From Actinomadura luteofluorescens (GTDB taxonomy: Bacteria > Actinomycetota > Actinomycetes > Streptosporangiales > Streptosporangiaceae): a stretch of DNA of 64,000 nucleotides. Below are positions 33,257 through 42,725 of the stretch, in pieces. Under the pieces are notes generated by a model. That model ran no database searches, had not been told where the DNA came from, and saw only the letters and a program-made list of their open reading frames with translations. Each line of letters begins with the position of its first letter. Position 1 is the first letter of the stretch. The position numbers were made by a program, and so were the translations under genes. The stretch lies in NCBI RefSeq assembly GCF_013409365.1, contig NZ_JACCBA010000001.1, forward strand, positions 1,240,001 to 1,304,000, written 5' to 3'.

Positions 33257-34981
33257 TCAGCCGGACGACGCCGGCGGCGGCAGCGCCGGCTCGGCCTCCT
33301 GCGGCGGCTCCTTCGGCGGGTAGTGCAGGTCGAACGCGGGGCGCGAGGAGCGGATGCGCGGCATCGACGTGAAGTTGTGGCGGGGCGGCGGGCAGGAGGT
33401 CGCCCACTCCAGCGAACCGCCGGCGCCCCAGGGGTCGTCGGTCCCGACGCGCTCGGCGTGCCGCCAGGACCACAGCACGTTCCACAGGAACGCGAACGTC
33501 GAGGCGCCCAGAACGAACGAGCCGATCGAGGAGACGAGGTTCAGCGTCGCGAACTGGTCGGCGTAGTCGGCGTAGCGGCGCGGCATGCCCTCGGCGCCCA
33601 GCCAGTGCTGGACGAGGAAGGTGGTGTGGAAGCCGACGAACAGCGTCCAGAAGTGGATCTTCCCCCAGGTCTCGTTCAGCTTCCGCCCGGTCATCTTCGG
33701 CCACCAGAAGTAGAACCCGCCGAACATCGCGAACACCACGGTCCCGAACAGCACGTAGTGCAGGTGGGCGACGACGAAGAAGGAGTCGGTGAGGTGGAAG
33801 TCCATCGGGGGCGAGGCGAGGATGACCCCCGTCAGGCCGCCGAACAGGAACGTCACCAGGAACCCGAGCGCGAACAGCATGGGGGTCTCGAAGGTCAGGT
33901 GCCCCTTCCAGAGCGTCCCGACCCAGTTGAAGAACTTCAGGCCGGTCGGCACGGCGATCATGAAGGAGGTGATGGAGAAGAACGGCAGCAGCACGCCGCC
34001 GGTGGCGAACATGTGGTGCGCCCAGACCGTCATCGACAGCCCGGTGATCGCGATGGTGGCGCCGACCATGCCGAGGTAGCCGAACAGCGGCTTGCGGCTG
34101 AACACCGGGATGATCTCGGTGATGATGCCGAAGAACGGCAGCGCCGCGATGTAGACCTCGGGATGGCCGAAGAACCAGAACAGGTGCTGCCAGAGCAGCG
34201 CGCCGCCGTTGGAGGGGTCGTAGATGTGGGCGCCCAGCCTGCGGTCGGCCTCCAGCGCGAACAGGGCCGCGGTCAGCACCGGGAAGGCGATGAGCACCAT
34301 CAGGCTGGTCAGCAGCACGTTCCAGGTGAAGATCGGCAGCCGGAACATCACCATGCCCGGGGCGCGCATCGCGATGATCGTGGCGATCATGTTCACCGAG
34401 GTCAGGATCGTCCCGGCACCGGACAGGATCAGTCCCATGGCCCACATGTCGCCGCCCTGGTTCGGCGTGTAGGCCTGGGTGGACAGGGGCGTGTAGGCGA
34501 ACCAGCCGAACGCGGGGGCGCCGCCCGGCATGACGAACGAGGCCAGCACCATGAGCGCGCCGAACAGGAACAGGTAGTAGGTGAGCGCGTTCATCCGCGG
34601 GAAGGCGACGTCCGGCGCCCCGATCTGCAGCGGGACGAGCACGTTGGCGAACCCGGCGAACAGCGGGGTGGCGAACAGCAGCATCATGATCGTGCCGTGG
34701 ATGGTGAACATCTCGTTGTAGGTGTGGTTGCTCACCACCTGCTTGCCGGGCTCCAGCAGCTCGGCCCGCATCACCATCGCCAGCAGCCCGGCGGCCAGGA
34801 ACATGGCGAACGATGTCCCGAGATAGAGGTAACCGACCATCTTGTGGTCGGTCGTCGCCAATACATGGCCGATTCTCGTTCCCTTGCGATGCCGCGCGAG
34901 CGCGTCGGCGACGCTGGTGTCCTGCCGCCCCTGCACGGTCGTCATCCCAGCTCTCCCCCACGTCCGCCCCCATTCGGCCAT
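33257..34981 (-). CDS. ctaD: Cytochrome c oxidase subunit I
   Basis: This 574-residue heme-copper oxidase subunit has 12 helices. Heme a and a3 ligands and the CuB site are visible: [28 protein letters not shown] (CuB His and the cross-linked Tyr), [11 protein letters not shown] (His pair) and [12 protein letters not shown]. The K-channel [12 protein letters not shown] is also present. It is the catalytic subunit that reduces oxygen to water. The gene faces qcrB with 10 bp between stops, and ctaC, ctaE and ctaF are absent nearby. It may be a second, condition-specific copy. Confidence 0.95.
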   Translation of the reverse strand: MAEWGRTWGRAGMTTVQGRQDTSVADALARHRKGTRIGHVLATTDHKMVGYLYLGTSFAMFLAAGLLAMVMRAELLEPGKQVVSNHTYNEMFTIHGTIMMLLFATPLFAGFANVLVPLQIGAPDVAFPRMNALTYYLFLFGALMVLASFVMPGGAPAFGWFAYTPLSTQAYTPNQGGDMWAMGLILSGAGTILTSVNMIATIIAMRAPGMVMFRLPIFTWNVLLTSLMVLIAFPVLTAALFALEADRRLGAHIYDPSNGGALLWQHLFWFFGHPEVYIAALPFFGIITEIIPVFSRKPLFGYLGMVGATIAITGLSMTVWAHHMFATGGVLLPFFSITSFMIAVPTGLKFFNWVGTLWKGHLTFETPMLFALGFLVTFLFGGLTGVILASPPMDFHLTDSFFVVAHLHYVLFGTVVFAMFGGFYFWWPKMTGRKLNETWGKIHFWTLFVGFHTTFLVQHWLGAEGMPRRYADYADQFATLNLVSSIGSFVLGASTFAFLWNVLWSWRHAERVGTDDPWGAGGSLEWATSCPPPRHNFTSMPRIRSSRPAFDLHYPPKEPPQEAEPALPPPASSG

Positions 34982-35110
34982 TAGCCGCGCACGCCGGTTT
35001 CAAACGCGGCGAGCAGGGCCGCGGAGCGGTGGACCGGCGATCACGCGAGGGATGAAGCGGGGAACTTCGGGAAAGCGGCCCAGAAAGGCACAACCGAAGG
35101 AGCTCCCCCC

Positions 35111-35752
35111 GTGCGAAACGAGAATCTCAGCCCTCGGGCCCGCGAGCCCGACGAACCCTCGCGTGTGCGGGCCACCGTCGAGGGGCGGGCCGGTGTCGCG
35201 GCCGCCCGCGACGAGGCCGCCCACGCGCTCGACCAGCTGGACACCGCGCGCAGGAGGACGGCGCGGGCGCGCCGCGAGACCGGCGCCGGCGCGCCGCCGC
35301 CCGCGCAGGAGCAGCGGCTCGCGGAAGCCGCGCACGCGCTGGCGGAGGCCGCCCGCGAACTCGCCCGTGCCGTCCGCGACTGCGGACCGCGGCCCGCCCC
35401 GGCCGCAAGAGCGTCCTCCCCGGAGCGGACGGGGCGCCAGACCGCCGCCGGGCCGCTCGTGACGCTCGACCTGGCCCACCGCCTCGGACCCGGCTGGCGC
35501 CTGTACCAGTTCACGACCGCCGACCGGGACGCCCACCGCTGGCATCTCCGGCACGACGGGCACGCCGCCGGGACCGTGACGCACGTCCTGAACCTGCGCG
35601 GCCGCCGGACGGGCTGGGAGGCCTATGACGCCCGCGGATTCCGGCTGCGCCCGGAACCGGGGCCGGAGGCGTACCCGCCCGCCACGCCCCGCCTGTGGTC
35701 GACCAGGACGGCGGCGGTGCGCGCCACCGCGCGGGCCCACCGCTGCCCCTGA
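35111..35752 (+). CDS. Hypothetical Ala/Arg-rich protein
   Basis: This 213-residue protein begins with a predicted alpha-helical, coiled-coil-like Ala/Arg/Glu part (about residues 20-85) and ends with a globular domain (about 115-185) containing WRLYQFTTADRDAHRWHLRH and VLNLRGRRTGWEAYDARGF. No known family comes to mind. GTG 35111 has AAGGAG 9 bases upstream, which supports translation. It lies upstream of the alcohol dehydrogenase gene but has its own spacing of 77 bp and a promoter in between, so it is probably separate. Confidence 0.6.
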   Translation: MRNENLSPRAREPDEPSRVRATVEGRAGVAAARDEAAHALDQLDTARRRTARARRETGAGAPPPAQEQRLAEAAHALAEAARELARAVRDCGPRPAPAARASSPERTGRQTAAGPLVTLDLAHRLGPGWRLYQFTTADRDAHRWHLRHDGHAAGTVTHVLNLRGRRTGWEAYDARGFRLRPEPGPEAYPPATPRLWSTRTAAVRATARAHRCP

Positions 35753-35766
35753 CCGCCGGAGCGGAC

Positions 35767-35790
35767 GTTTCGCCCCAGTCGCCCGGGTAG
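35767..35790 (+). promoter_or_regulatory. SigB-like promoter of the alcohol dehydrogenase gene
   Basis: GTTT (35767-35770) and GGGTAG (35785-35790) are 14 bases apart and lie 40 bases before ATG 35830. It has the same layout as the element in front of qcrB (31548-31572), which suggests a shared stress sigma factor. Confidence 0.55.
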
Positions 35791-35829
35791 GGCCGCCTGG
35801 GACGGAGCCCGTCCCACCGGAGGAGCACG

Positions 35830-37017
35830 ATGAAGGCTGTCACCTGGCACGGCAAGCGCGACGTCCGCGTCGAGGAGGTCCCCGACCCGAAGATCAAGGA
35901 GCCGAACGACGCGGTCATCCGGGTCACCTCGTCCGGCATCTGCGGGTCGGACCTGCACCTGTACGAGGTGCTCGGGCCGTTCATGAGCGAGGGCGACGTC
36001 CTCGGCCACGAGCCGATCGGCGTCGTCGAGGAGACCGGGCCTGACGTCACGCACGTCAAGCCCGGTGACCGTGTGGTCATCCCGTTCAACATCTCGTGCG
36101 GGCACTGCCACATGTGCGGCCTCGGGCTGTTCGCCCAGTGCGAGACGACGCAGGTCCGCGAGCAGGGCACGGGCGCGGCGCTGTTCGGCTACACGCGGCT
36201 GTACGGGCAGGTGCCGGGCGGGCAGGCCGAGTACCTGCGGGTCCCGCAGGCCCAGTTCGGGCCGATCAAGGTGCCGGAGGGGCCACCGGACGAGCGTTAC
36301 GTCTACCTGTCGGACGTGCTCCCCACGTCCTGGCAGGCGGTGGCCTTCGCCGACATCCCCGAGGGCGGTTCGGTCACCGTGCTCGGGCTCGGCCCGATCG
36401 GGCAGATGTCGGCCCGGGTGGCCCGCCATCTCGGCCACCGAGTGATCGCGGTCGACCTCGTCCCGGAGCGGCTGGAGATGGCGCGCCGGCACGGCGTCGA
36501 AGTGATCGACGCCTCCGACGCCGACGACGTCCCGGACGCGGTCCGGCAGCTCACCGGCGGGCGCGGCACCGACTCGGTGATCGACGCGGTCGGCATGGAG
36601 GCGCACGGCTCCCCCGGCGCCAAGCTCGCGCAGACCCTCACCGGGCTCATGCCGGGCAACGCCGCCGCGCCGCTGATGACGCGCGTCGGGGTGGACCGCC
36701 TCGCGGCGCTCACCACGGCCATCGAGGTGGTGCGCCGGAGCGGGACGATCTCCCTCAGCGGCGTGTACGGGGGCATGACGGACCCGCTGCCGATGATGCA
36801 GATGTTCGACAAGGGCATCACCCTGCGGATGGGCCAGGCCCACGTCAAGCGCTGGATCGACGACCTGATGCCGCTCGTCGCCGACGACGCCGACCCGCTC
36901 GGCGTGATGGACCTCGCCACGCACCGCTGGCCGCTGGAGAAGGCGCCGCAGGCCTACGAGATGTTCCAGAAGAAGCAGGACGGCGCCATCAAGGTGCTGC
37001 TGCAGCCGGGCACGTGA
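35830..37017 (+). CDS. Zinc-dependent alcohol/formaldehyde dehydrogenase
   Basis: This 395-residue medium-chain dehydrogenase has the catalytic-zinc ligands in SSGICGSDLHLYE and GHEPIGVVEETG. The structural-zinc lobe is CGHCHMCGLGLFAQC. The NAD site is VLGLGPIGQMSARVARHLGH with acidic VDLVPERLE. The length and the PFNISCGHC segment match the glutathione-independent formaldehyde-dehydrogenase-like group, often induced by stress in actinomycetes. Substrates may include aldehydes as well as alcohols. GGAGGAGC precedes the ATG. Confidence 0.92.
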   Translation: MKAVTWHGKRDVRVEEVPDPKIKEPNDAVIRVTSSGICGSDLHLYEVLGPFMSEGDVLGHEPIGVVEETGPDVTHVKPGDRVVIPFNISCGHCHMCGLGLFAQCETTQVREQGTGAALFGYTRLYGQVPGGQAEYLRVPQAQFGPIKVPEGPPDERYVYLSDVLPTSWQAVAFADIPEGGSVTVLGLGPIGQMSARVARHLGHRVIAVDLVPERLEMARRHGVEVIDASDADDVPDAVRQLTGGRGTDSVIDAVGMEAHGSPGAKLAQTLTGLMPGNAAAPLMTRVGVDRLAALTTAIEVVRRSGTISLSGVYGGMTDPLPMMQMFDKGITLRMGQAHVKRWIDDLMPLVADDADPLGVMDLATHRWPLEKAPQAYEMFQKKQDGAIKVLLQPGT

Positions 37018-37115
37018 CGCCGCCCGCGAGGTGATCGCGGGCCGGGGCCTCCCGCCCTAGGCTTTCCGGCACGTCTTCGGGCGTGCCGATGACCGAGGCT
37101 CTGGAGGTGGACCCG

Positions 37116-37502
37116 ATGCACCCGTTCCGCGCCGCCATCGAGAAGGGCGACCTGGACGCCCTCCCGGCGCTGCTGGCCGAGGACGTGACGTTCCTCAGCC
37201 CGGTGGCGTTCGCGCCGTACGAGGGGCGGGCGACGGCCACCGCGATCCTGCGCGCGGTGACCCGGGTCTTCACCGACTTCCGCTACGTCCGCGAGATCGG
37301 CGGCGGCCGCGACCACGCGCTGGTCTTCAAGGCGCGCGTCGGCGACCGCGAGGTGCACGGCTGCGACTTCCTGCACCACGACGACGCCGGGCTCATCGAC
37401 GAGTTCTGCGTCATGGTCCGGCCGCTGTCGGGGGCGCAGGCGCTGTCGGACGCGATGGCGGTGCAGTTCGAGACCGTCAGACGAGAGATGGGCCTCGCCT
37501 GA
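37116..37502 (+). CDS. SnoaL/NTF2-like protein
   Basis: This 128-residue protein has the cone-shaped NTF2-like fold: an N-terminal helix (HPFRAAIEKGDLDALPALLA), a EDVTFLSPVAFAPYEGR strand-loop and DHALVFKARVGDREVHGCDFLHHDD. Such proteins are small hydrolase-like or ligand-binding enzymes. The catalytic set is not diagnostic here. ATG 37116 with GGAGGT 7 bases upstream is better than the earlier ATG at 37083. It may be read through from the alcohol dehydrogenase gene 98 bp upstream. Confidence 0.8.
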   Translation: MHPFRAAIEKGDLDALPALLAEDVTFLSPVAFAPYEGRATATAILRAVTRVFTDFRYVREIGGGRDHALVFKARVGDREVHGCDFLHHDDAGLIDEFCVMVRPLSGAQALSDAMAVQFETVRREMGLA

Positions 37503-37547
37503 CGCCCCGGCTCCCGCCGGGCCTTCCAGAGCTCCACGGTGCCTCCT

Positions 37548-38744
37548 TCAGGCGCTCAGCGGCGGCGGGTCCTCGGCGCGGCGGCCTTCGCGCTCCAGGC
37601 ACGTCAGCCGAACGGAGGTGAGGGCGGCGCGGAAGAGCTGGAGGCCGCGCGCGGAGCTCGGGTCGACGCCGGACAGCTCGCGGATGCGGTCCAGGCGGTA
37701 GTGCAGGGTGCGGCGGTGGATCCACAGCTCCCGCGCGGCGCGCTCGCGGTCGAGGTTGCAGGCGAGCAGCACCTCCAGCGTCCGCCGCAGGTCGGTGCCG
37801 GCGTCGAGCGGGGACAGCACGGTGGCGAGCCGGCCCCGGATGGCGGGCTGCCCGAGGATCGCCAGCTCGACGAGCAGCTCGTCGGCGCGGTAGGGGCGGT
37901 CCTCGGCGTCCGGGATGGCCTTGGCGATCGTCAGGACGCGGGAGGCCTCCTCCAGCCCGGCCGGGATGTCGGCGATGCCGCGCCGGTAGGACTCGGCGGC
38001 GTGCACCGGACCGCGCGAGCGGGCGGCGAGCCCCGCGGTGAACTCGGCGGCGAGGTTCTCGGCGCGCAGCGGTTCGGCGGCGGGGAACAGCACGATCAGC
38101 CCCGCCGGGTCGCCCGAGTACAGCACGCCCTCCCAGGACTCCAGGCGCTCGCTCTCCCGCTCCCAGTCCTCCGCCGCGAGGGCGGGCGCCTCGCACCGCA
38201 GGACGAGGTAGGCGGGCGCGAGGCGGACGCCGGCCGCGTCGGCGATGACGCCGGCGGGAGCGCCGTCGATCAGGGTCTCGGCGAGGAGCCGGCGCAGCGG
38301 CCGCGACCTCGTCCCCTCGCGGGGCGCCTCCGCGTAGCCCTGGATGCAGGCCTCCCGCGCGCCGGAGGCGAGCAGGGCCGCGTGCGCGGTCAGCTCGGCC
38401 ATCTCGGTGAAGCAGCCGGGCGGCGCGACCGTCCAGCAGGTCCGCGCCGCGGCGGCCAGGGCCAGGTCCCACGCCTCCGACAGCACCGGCAGCGGGACCG
38501 CCTGCCGGGCCGCGAGGACGCCGAGGTCGCGGAAGCGCCCGCGGTCGTCCTCGGGGAGGGGGGCCCGGCGCAGGACGAGGCCGAGCAGCCGGGCGCAGGT
38601 CTCCCTGCGCCCGCCGAACATCGGGCCCGCCGCCCGCCGGATCGGCTGGTAGGCGGGATGGCCGTGCAATGCCTCCCGGATCGCCGTGGCGACCCGCGGG
38701 CAGTGCGCGGCGAGGACTTCGGGGAGGCCGCCGGGAACGGTCAT
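37548..38744 (-). CDS. PucR-type transcriptional regulator (copy 1)
   Basis: This 398-residue regulator has a variable N-terminal sensor part (residues 1-160), a GGDEF-like middle domain characteristic of PucR/CdaR proteins (LRCEAPALAAEDWERESER and GLIVLFPAAEP), and a C-terminal HTH_30 domain (LACNLDRERAARELWIHRRT, then LHYRLDRIRELSG). PucR proteins control purine, polyketide or nitrogen catabolism. It begins 12 bp after the isoprenoid-synthase-like gene on the same strand, so the two form an operon and this gene may regulate it. GAGAGGA precedes the ATG. Confidence 0.88.
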   Translation of the reverse strand: MTVPGGLPEVLAAHCPRVATAIREALHGHPAYQPIRRAAGPMFGGRRETCARLLGLVLRRAPLPEDDRGRFRDLGVLAARQAVPLPVLSEAWDLALAAAARTCWTVAPPGCFTEMAELTAHAALLASGAREACIQGYAEAPREGTRSRPLRRLLAETLIDGAPAGVIADAAGVRLAPAYLVLRCEAPALAAEDWERESERLESWEGVLYSGDPAGLIVLFPAAEPLRAENLAAEFTAGLAARSRGPVHAAESYRRGIADIPAGLEEASRVLTIAKAIPDAEDRPYRADELLVELAILGQPAIRGRLATVLSPLDAGTDLRRTLEVLLACNLDRERAARELWIHRRTLHYRLDRIRELSGVDPSSARGLQLFRAALTSVRLTCLEREGRRAEDPPPLSA

Positions 38745-38756
38745 CGACTGTCCTCT

Positions 38757-39804
38757 CTAGGCCGCGGCCAGCGGGAGCCCGGGCAGGTGACCGACGGTGC
38801 CGTCGACCACCCGGTGCAGTTCCCGGACGCAGCCCGGATCGCCGCCGAGCATGTCGAGCAGGCCGTGGGCGCGGTCGATCAGCGGAGCGAGGGAGGCGGC
38901 GTAGGACTCGGCGACCTCCTCGTCGAGCATCCAGGACGCCATCTCGGCGCGCGCGGACGCCGAGTGGCGGGCGGAGGCGTGCAGCGCGAGGGCCTCGCGA
39001 CGCCGCGCGGGGGGCAGCTCGGCCAGCAGGTGGACGAGCAGGAACGTGGCGGTGCCGGCCGCGAGGTCCTCGTACCGCCCGGAGGCGAGGTCGCGCTGGT
39101 CGTCGGCGAGCCGGCGCAGCACGCCGAGGGCGCGGCCGTACGCCCGCCAGCCCGCGACCCGGTGGTCGACGGCTCCGGCGAGGCGCGCGGCCGAGGCCGC
39201 GGCCATCGCGTAGGGCGCGCCGGCCCTGCCCTCGTAGCCGCGCAGTACCGACTCGGGGGTCGCGTTCGGCGCCCGCTCGGTGAGGTCGCGGAGCCGGCCG
39301 TCGACGGCGTCCACCCAGGAGCGCGACAGCTCGTCCGCGAGCGCGGCGCGGACGGCCGCGCCGGCGGGCAGGCCGGCGATGAGCCGGCCGGGCAGCTGGC
39401 CGCCGACGGCCAGCGCGGTGAGCACCCTCCCGCCGGCGGCGCGCGCCCCCGGGGGACGGCGCGCCGGCGGCGCCGGTGAGGTCGCAGAGGTAGCGGGCCG
39501 ACGCCCACCAGAGCAGGTGCAGCACGGCGACGGGCATCGCGGGGCCCGGCTCGCCGGTCTCCGCGCCGTGCACCAGCAGCGGCAGCGTGATCATCGCCTT
39601 CACGCCGGGACGCGAGCCCTCGGCCCGGGCGAGGTCGAAGAACTCCACGAGGAACTCCGACATGGCGCCCCCGACCATCTCGCGGCCCTCGTCCACGCCC
39701 ATCGCGAGGCCCTCGGCGAGCAGCTCGCACAGCCGCGCCATCTCCGCCTCGACCTCGGCGATCGCCCGTTCCTGGGCGGCCCTGCCGAACGCTCCTTCGT
39801 CCAC
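38757..39804 (-). pseudogene. Isoprenoid-synthase-fold protein, frameshifted
   Basis: Two overlapping frames together encode about 348 residues. The N-terminal frame from GTG 39804 includes MVGGAMSEFLVEFFDLA and MPVAVLHLLWWASARYLCDL. The C-terminal frame, ending 38757, includes YGRALGVLRRLADDQRDLAS. The second segment matches the second aspartate-rich region of polyprenyl synthetases in a degenerate form (DDQRD). The first site is YLCDLTG instead of DDxxD, so activity is doubtful. The frames join at CCCCCGGGGG (39446-39455); deleting one base restores PSPGARAAGGRVLTALA. AGAGGAG is 8 bases before the start, and GTG 39921 is an alternative. It is the first gene of a unit with a PucR regulator. 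Confidence 0.6.
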
Positions 39805-40376
39805 GTGCCAACTCCTCTGCTGCGGGGGTGTCTCGGGCCGTGCCGGCGCCGCCGTCCGGCTCGATCCGGGCGCCGCCGAGGGTGCCGGCTCACGGAATCG
39901 GTCGATGACGGCCCCGGCCACGCGCGTTTCCTGATTTCTTCGACCACAACGCTCGCCGGCCCGCGCCAGAAACGGCGCCGGCGCCCTTCCGGGGAAGGGC
40001 GGATAAGCCGACCGGACGGCCGTCATCCTGCTACAGAAATGCGGATTGCTGAACTGCACTCCCGGGCAGTCCAGGGCGCGCCGGGCTGCCCGGACCGGCA
40101 ACCGGCGCGGCGCGGACACCGTCCGCGCTAGGCTCCTGTGCCCCGGAAACCGCATGTCAGCGTCTGCTTGCAGGAGGCGCCCCGGCGACGCGGGCACGGA
40201 CCTCGCACGTCACCCGCTCCCGGCGGGACCGCACGCCGCGCGTTTCCGCGCGACCTGCGCCGCACATTCTCAGAGCGATCACACAAGGTATATTTTCAGA
40301 TTATTGTTCAATTGCCGCGACCGGCCGCGGTCCTGTGACGTTGCCCACAATTAATTGGCAGAATGCGGCCAGCGCG
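39805..40376. other. Intergenic region with an AT-rich island
   Basis: These 572 bases separate the isoprenoid-synthase-like gene from the end of katE. The part next to 39804 may encode an N-terminal extension if GTG 39921 is used. At about 40260-40365 the sequence becomes strongly AT-rich, with AAGGTATATTTTCAG and ATTATTGTTCAATTG, unlike its surroundings. No credible gene is seen. The island is a plausible Lsr2-binding or promoter region. Confidence 0.4.
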
Positions 40377-40442
40377 GCGGGGCCCGGCGCGGCGGCCGCG
40401 CAGAGCGTCCGCCGTGCCGGGCCCCGTCCCCCGATCGGTCCC

Positions 40443-40472
40443 GGCCCGCGGGCGGAAAGCCGCCCGCGGGCC
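40443..40472 (-). terminator. Terminator of katE
   Basis: A perfect 13-bp stem (GGCCCGCGGGCGG at 40443-40455 with CCGCCCGCGGGCC at 40460-40472) has a 4-nt AAAG loop. It lies 5 bases beyond the katE stop. A second, looser hairpin pairs CGGGGCCCGGC (40378-40388) with GCCGGGCCCCG (40416-40426). Both lack a U tract. Confidence 0.85.
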
Positions 40473-40476
40473 ACGG

Positions 40477-42573
40477 TCAGGCCGGCACGTGAGCCTTCCT
40501 GCGCGTCCAGTGCCGGTGCGCCGCGACCGCCTCGACCAGCCTGGCCGGGAAGTCGCCGCCCGCCCCGCGCCCGGTGACGACGCCGGCGTCGCTGACGGCC
40601 TCCCCGCCAGAGAACCGCACGCTGTCGACGCCGGCGCGCTCCAGCAGGCCGATGCCCTCGTCGAGCGCGCCGATCGCCTTGCAGTGCACGAACGCCTCGG
40701 CGACGAAGTGCACGGCGTCGCCGTCCTGCGCCAGCGTCCGCACGCTCTGCTCGCCTCCCGGCACCAGCACCGCGTCGTAGAGGACGGAAGCGACGGTCGG
40801 CATGGCGCGGGTCACCTCGATCTGACCGCCGTTGGCCGCCTGCACGAAGCCGTCCTTCGCGGCGAGGACCTCGACCACCGCCCCTGCCTCGGTGAGCGCG
40901 TCGCCGGCCGCCGCGACGGCCGCCGAGTCGGCGCCGTCCGCCACCAGCACCGCGACCTTGCGGCCCTGGACGGACTCCGCGGGCGCGTTCGCCTGGCTCA
41001 GCGCGGGCGAGGTGCGCCCGTGGTTGGCCGTCGCCGCCTCCTGCGGCGGCTCCACCCCGACGCCCTCGGCGACCTGGACGGCCAGGTCGTGGTCGACGCG
41101 GTTGAGCTGCTCGATGACGCCCTCCCGGATGTGCCGGTGGTCGCACTTGCCGAGCTCGAACCGGAACGCGCCGACGATGTGCTCCTTCTCCCAGTCGGAC
41201 ATGCTGTTCCAGAACAGCGTCGCCTGGGAGTAGTGGTCGGCGAAGCTCTCGCTGCGCTTGCGGATCTTGTTGCCGTCCACCCGCTCCTGGTAGTGGGTGA
41301 AGGAGCCCTCGCCGCCGACCGCCGGGCAGCCCCCCGACAGCGAGTTCTTGTGGTAGCTCGCCCGGCCCTGGTGGATGTCCGTCTGGTGGTAGCCGTCGCG
41401 GTGGTGGTTGCGGACCGGCGCGACGGGCCGGTTCACGGGGATCTGCGGGAAGTTCGGCCCGCCGAGCCGGATCAGCTGCGTGTCCAGGTAGGAGAACAGC
41501 CGCGCCTGCAGCAGCGGGTCGTTGGTGAAGTCGATGCCGGGCACGACGTTGCCGAGGTGGAAGGCGACCTGCTCGGTCTCGGCGAAGAAGTTGTCGGGAT
41601 TGCGGTCGAGCACCAGCGTGCCGACCGTCCGCACCGGCACCCGCTCCTCCGGAATGATCTTGGTCGGGTCGAGCAGGTCGAAGGCGAAGGCGTGCTCGTC
41701 CTCCTCCGGAACGAGCTGGACGCCGAACTCGTACTCGGGAAAGGCGCCGGCCTCGATCCGCTCCCACAGGTCGGCCCGGTTGAAGTCGGGATTCTTCCCC
41801 GCGATCTTCTGGGTCTCGTCCCAGGCGAGCGAGTGGATCCCGAGCTTGGGCTTCCAGTGGAACTTCACGAACGTCGCGCGCCCCTGGGCGTTCACGAGCC
41901 GGAATGTGTGAACGCCGAAGCCCTCCATCATCGCGTAACTGCGCGGCAGCGCCCGGTCCGACATGAGCCACATCATCATGTGCATGGTCTCGGGCTGGAG
42001 TTGCACGAAGTCCCACAGCGTGTCGTGCGCGGAGGACGCCTGCGGGATCTCGCTCGCCGGCTCGGGCTTCACCGCGTGCACGAAGTCGGGGAACTTGATG
42101 CCGTCCTGGATGAAGAAGACCGGCATGTTGTTTCCGACGAGGTCGAAATTGCCCTGGCGCGTGTAGAACTTCGTGGCGAAGCCGCGGACGTCCCGGACCG
42201 TGTCTGCGGAGCCGCGGGACCCGGCGACGGTGGAGAACCGCACGAACACCGGCGTCGTCAGCGACGTGTCGGTCAGGAATTCGGCCGTGGTGTACTCGGC
42301 GAGGGACTCGTGCAGCGTGAAATGGCCGTAGGCCCCCGAACCGCGCGCGTGCACGACCCGCTCGGGAATCCGCTCGTGGTCGAAATGCGTGATCTTCTCG
42401 CGCAGATGGAAGTCCTCCATCAGCGACGGGCCGCGCTCGCCCGCCGACAGCGAGTTGTCGGTGTCGTCGACCCGGATCCCCTGGTCGGTGGTGAGCTTCG
42501 TCCCTTCCGGGCTCACCCTCCGGTGGTCCAGTTGCTCCTGCTTCCGGTCGTCGCGGCCGGTGGGGTCGCCCAT
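40477..42573 (-). CDS. katE: Large-subunit catalase (HPII type)
   Basis: This 698-residue heme enzyme breaks down hydrogen peroxide. The catalytic His is in RVVHARGSGAYGHF, the distal Asn in LVGNNMPVFFIQD, and the heme-ligand Tyr in RLFSYLDTQLIRLGG. The C-terminal part from about residue 520 is the flavodoxin-like DJ-1/PfpI domain (KVAVLVADGADSAAV and LVPGGEQSV) found only in large-subunit catalases. A GCAT-N15-GGGTAG element upstream resembles a SigB-type promoter, which fits a stress-induced stationary-phase catalase. It is divergent from a PucR regulator, and an 18-bp dyad lies between them. Confidence 0.96.
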   Translation of the reverse strand: MGDPTGRDDRKQEQLDHRRVSPEGTKLTTDQGIRVDDTDNSLSAGERGPSLMEDFHLREKITHFDHERIPERVVHARGSGAYGHFTLHESLAEYTTAEFLTDTSLTTPVFVRFSTVAGSRGSADTVRDVRGFATKFYTRQGNFDLVGNNMPVFFIQDGIKFPDFVHAVKPEPASEIPQASSAHDTLWDFVQLQPETMHMMMWLMSDRALPRSYAMMEGFGVHTFRLVNAQGRATFVKFHWKPKLGIHSLAWDETQKIAGKNPDFNRADLWERIEAGAFPEYEFGVQLVPEEDEHAFAFDLLDPTKIIPEERVPVRTVGTLVLDRNPDNFFAETEQVAFHLGNVVPGIDFTNDPLLQARLFSYLDTQLIRLGGPNFPQIPVNRPVAPVRNHHRDGYHQTDIHQGRASYHKNSLSGGCPAVGGEGSFTHYQERVDGNKIRKRSESFADHYSQATLFWNSMSDWEKEHIVGAFRFELGKCDHRHIREGVIEQLNRVDHDLAVQVAEGVGVEPPQEAATANHGRTSPALSQANAPAESVQGRKVAVLVADGADSAAVAAAGDALTEAGAVVEVLAAKDGFVQAANGGQIEVTRAMPTVASVLYDAVLVPGGEQSVRTLAQDGDAVHFVAEAFVHCKAIGALDEGIGLLERAGVDSVRFSGGEAVSDAGVVTGRGAGGDFPARLVEAVAAHRHWTRRKAHVPA

Positions 42574-42641
42574 GTTCTGGCTCCTCGGATGATGACGCGG
42601 GTGGTGACTCGTTGGCGATGACTGCGCACGTGTTGTGGCGG

Positions 42642-42666
42642 CTACCCCGGTATTTCTGTGGCATGC
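42642..42666 (-). promoter_or_regulatory. SigB-like promoter of katE
   Basis: On the minus strand GCAT (42663-42666) and GGGTAG (42642-42647) are separated by 15 bases. This fits the GNNT-N14/16-GGGTA pattern, about 70 bases before the katE ATG. It is weaker than the qcrB and alcohol dehydrogenase elements because the -35 is GCAT instead of GTTT. Confidence 0.4.
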
Positions 42667-42725
42667 GTTGTTTGACCGGAACTTGAGTCCTGTTCGGCAC
42701 GGGCCGCGCGGACGGGCGGCGGCGC

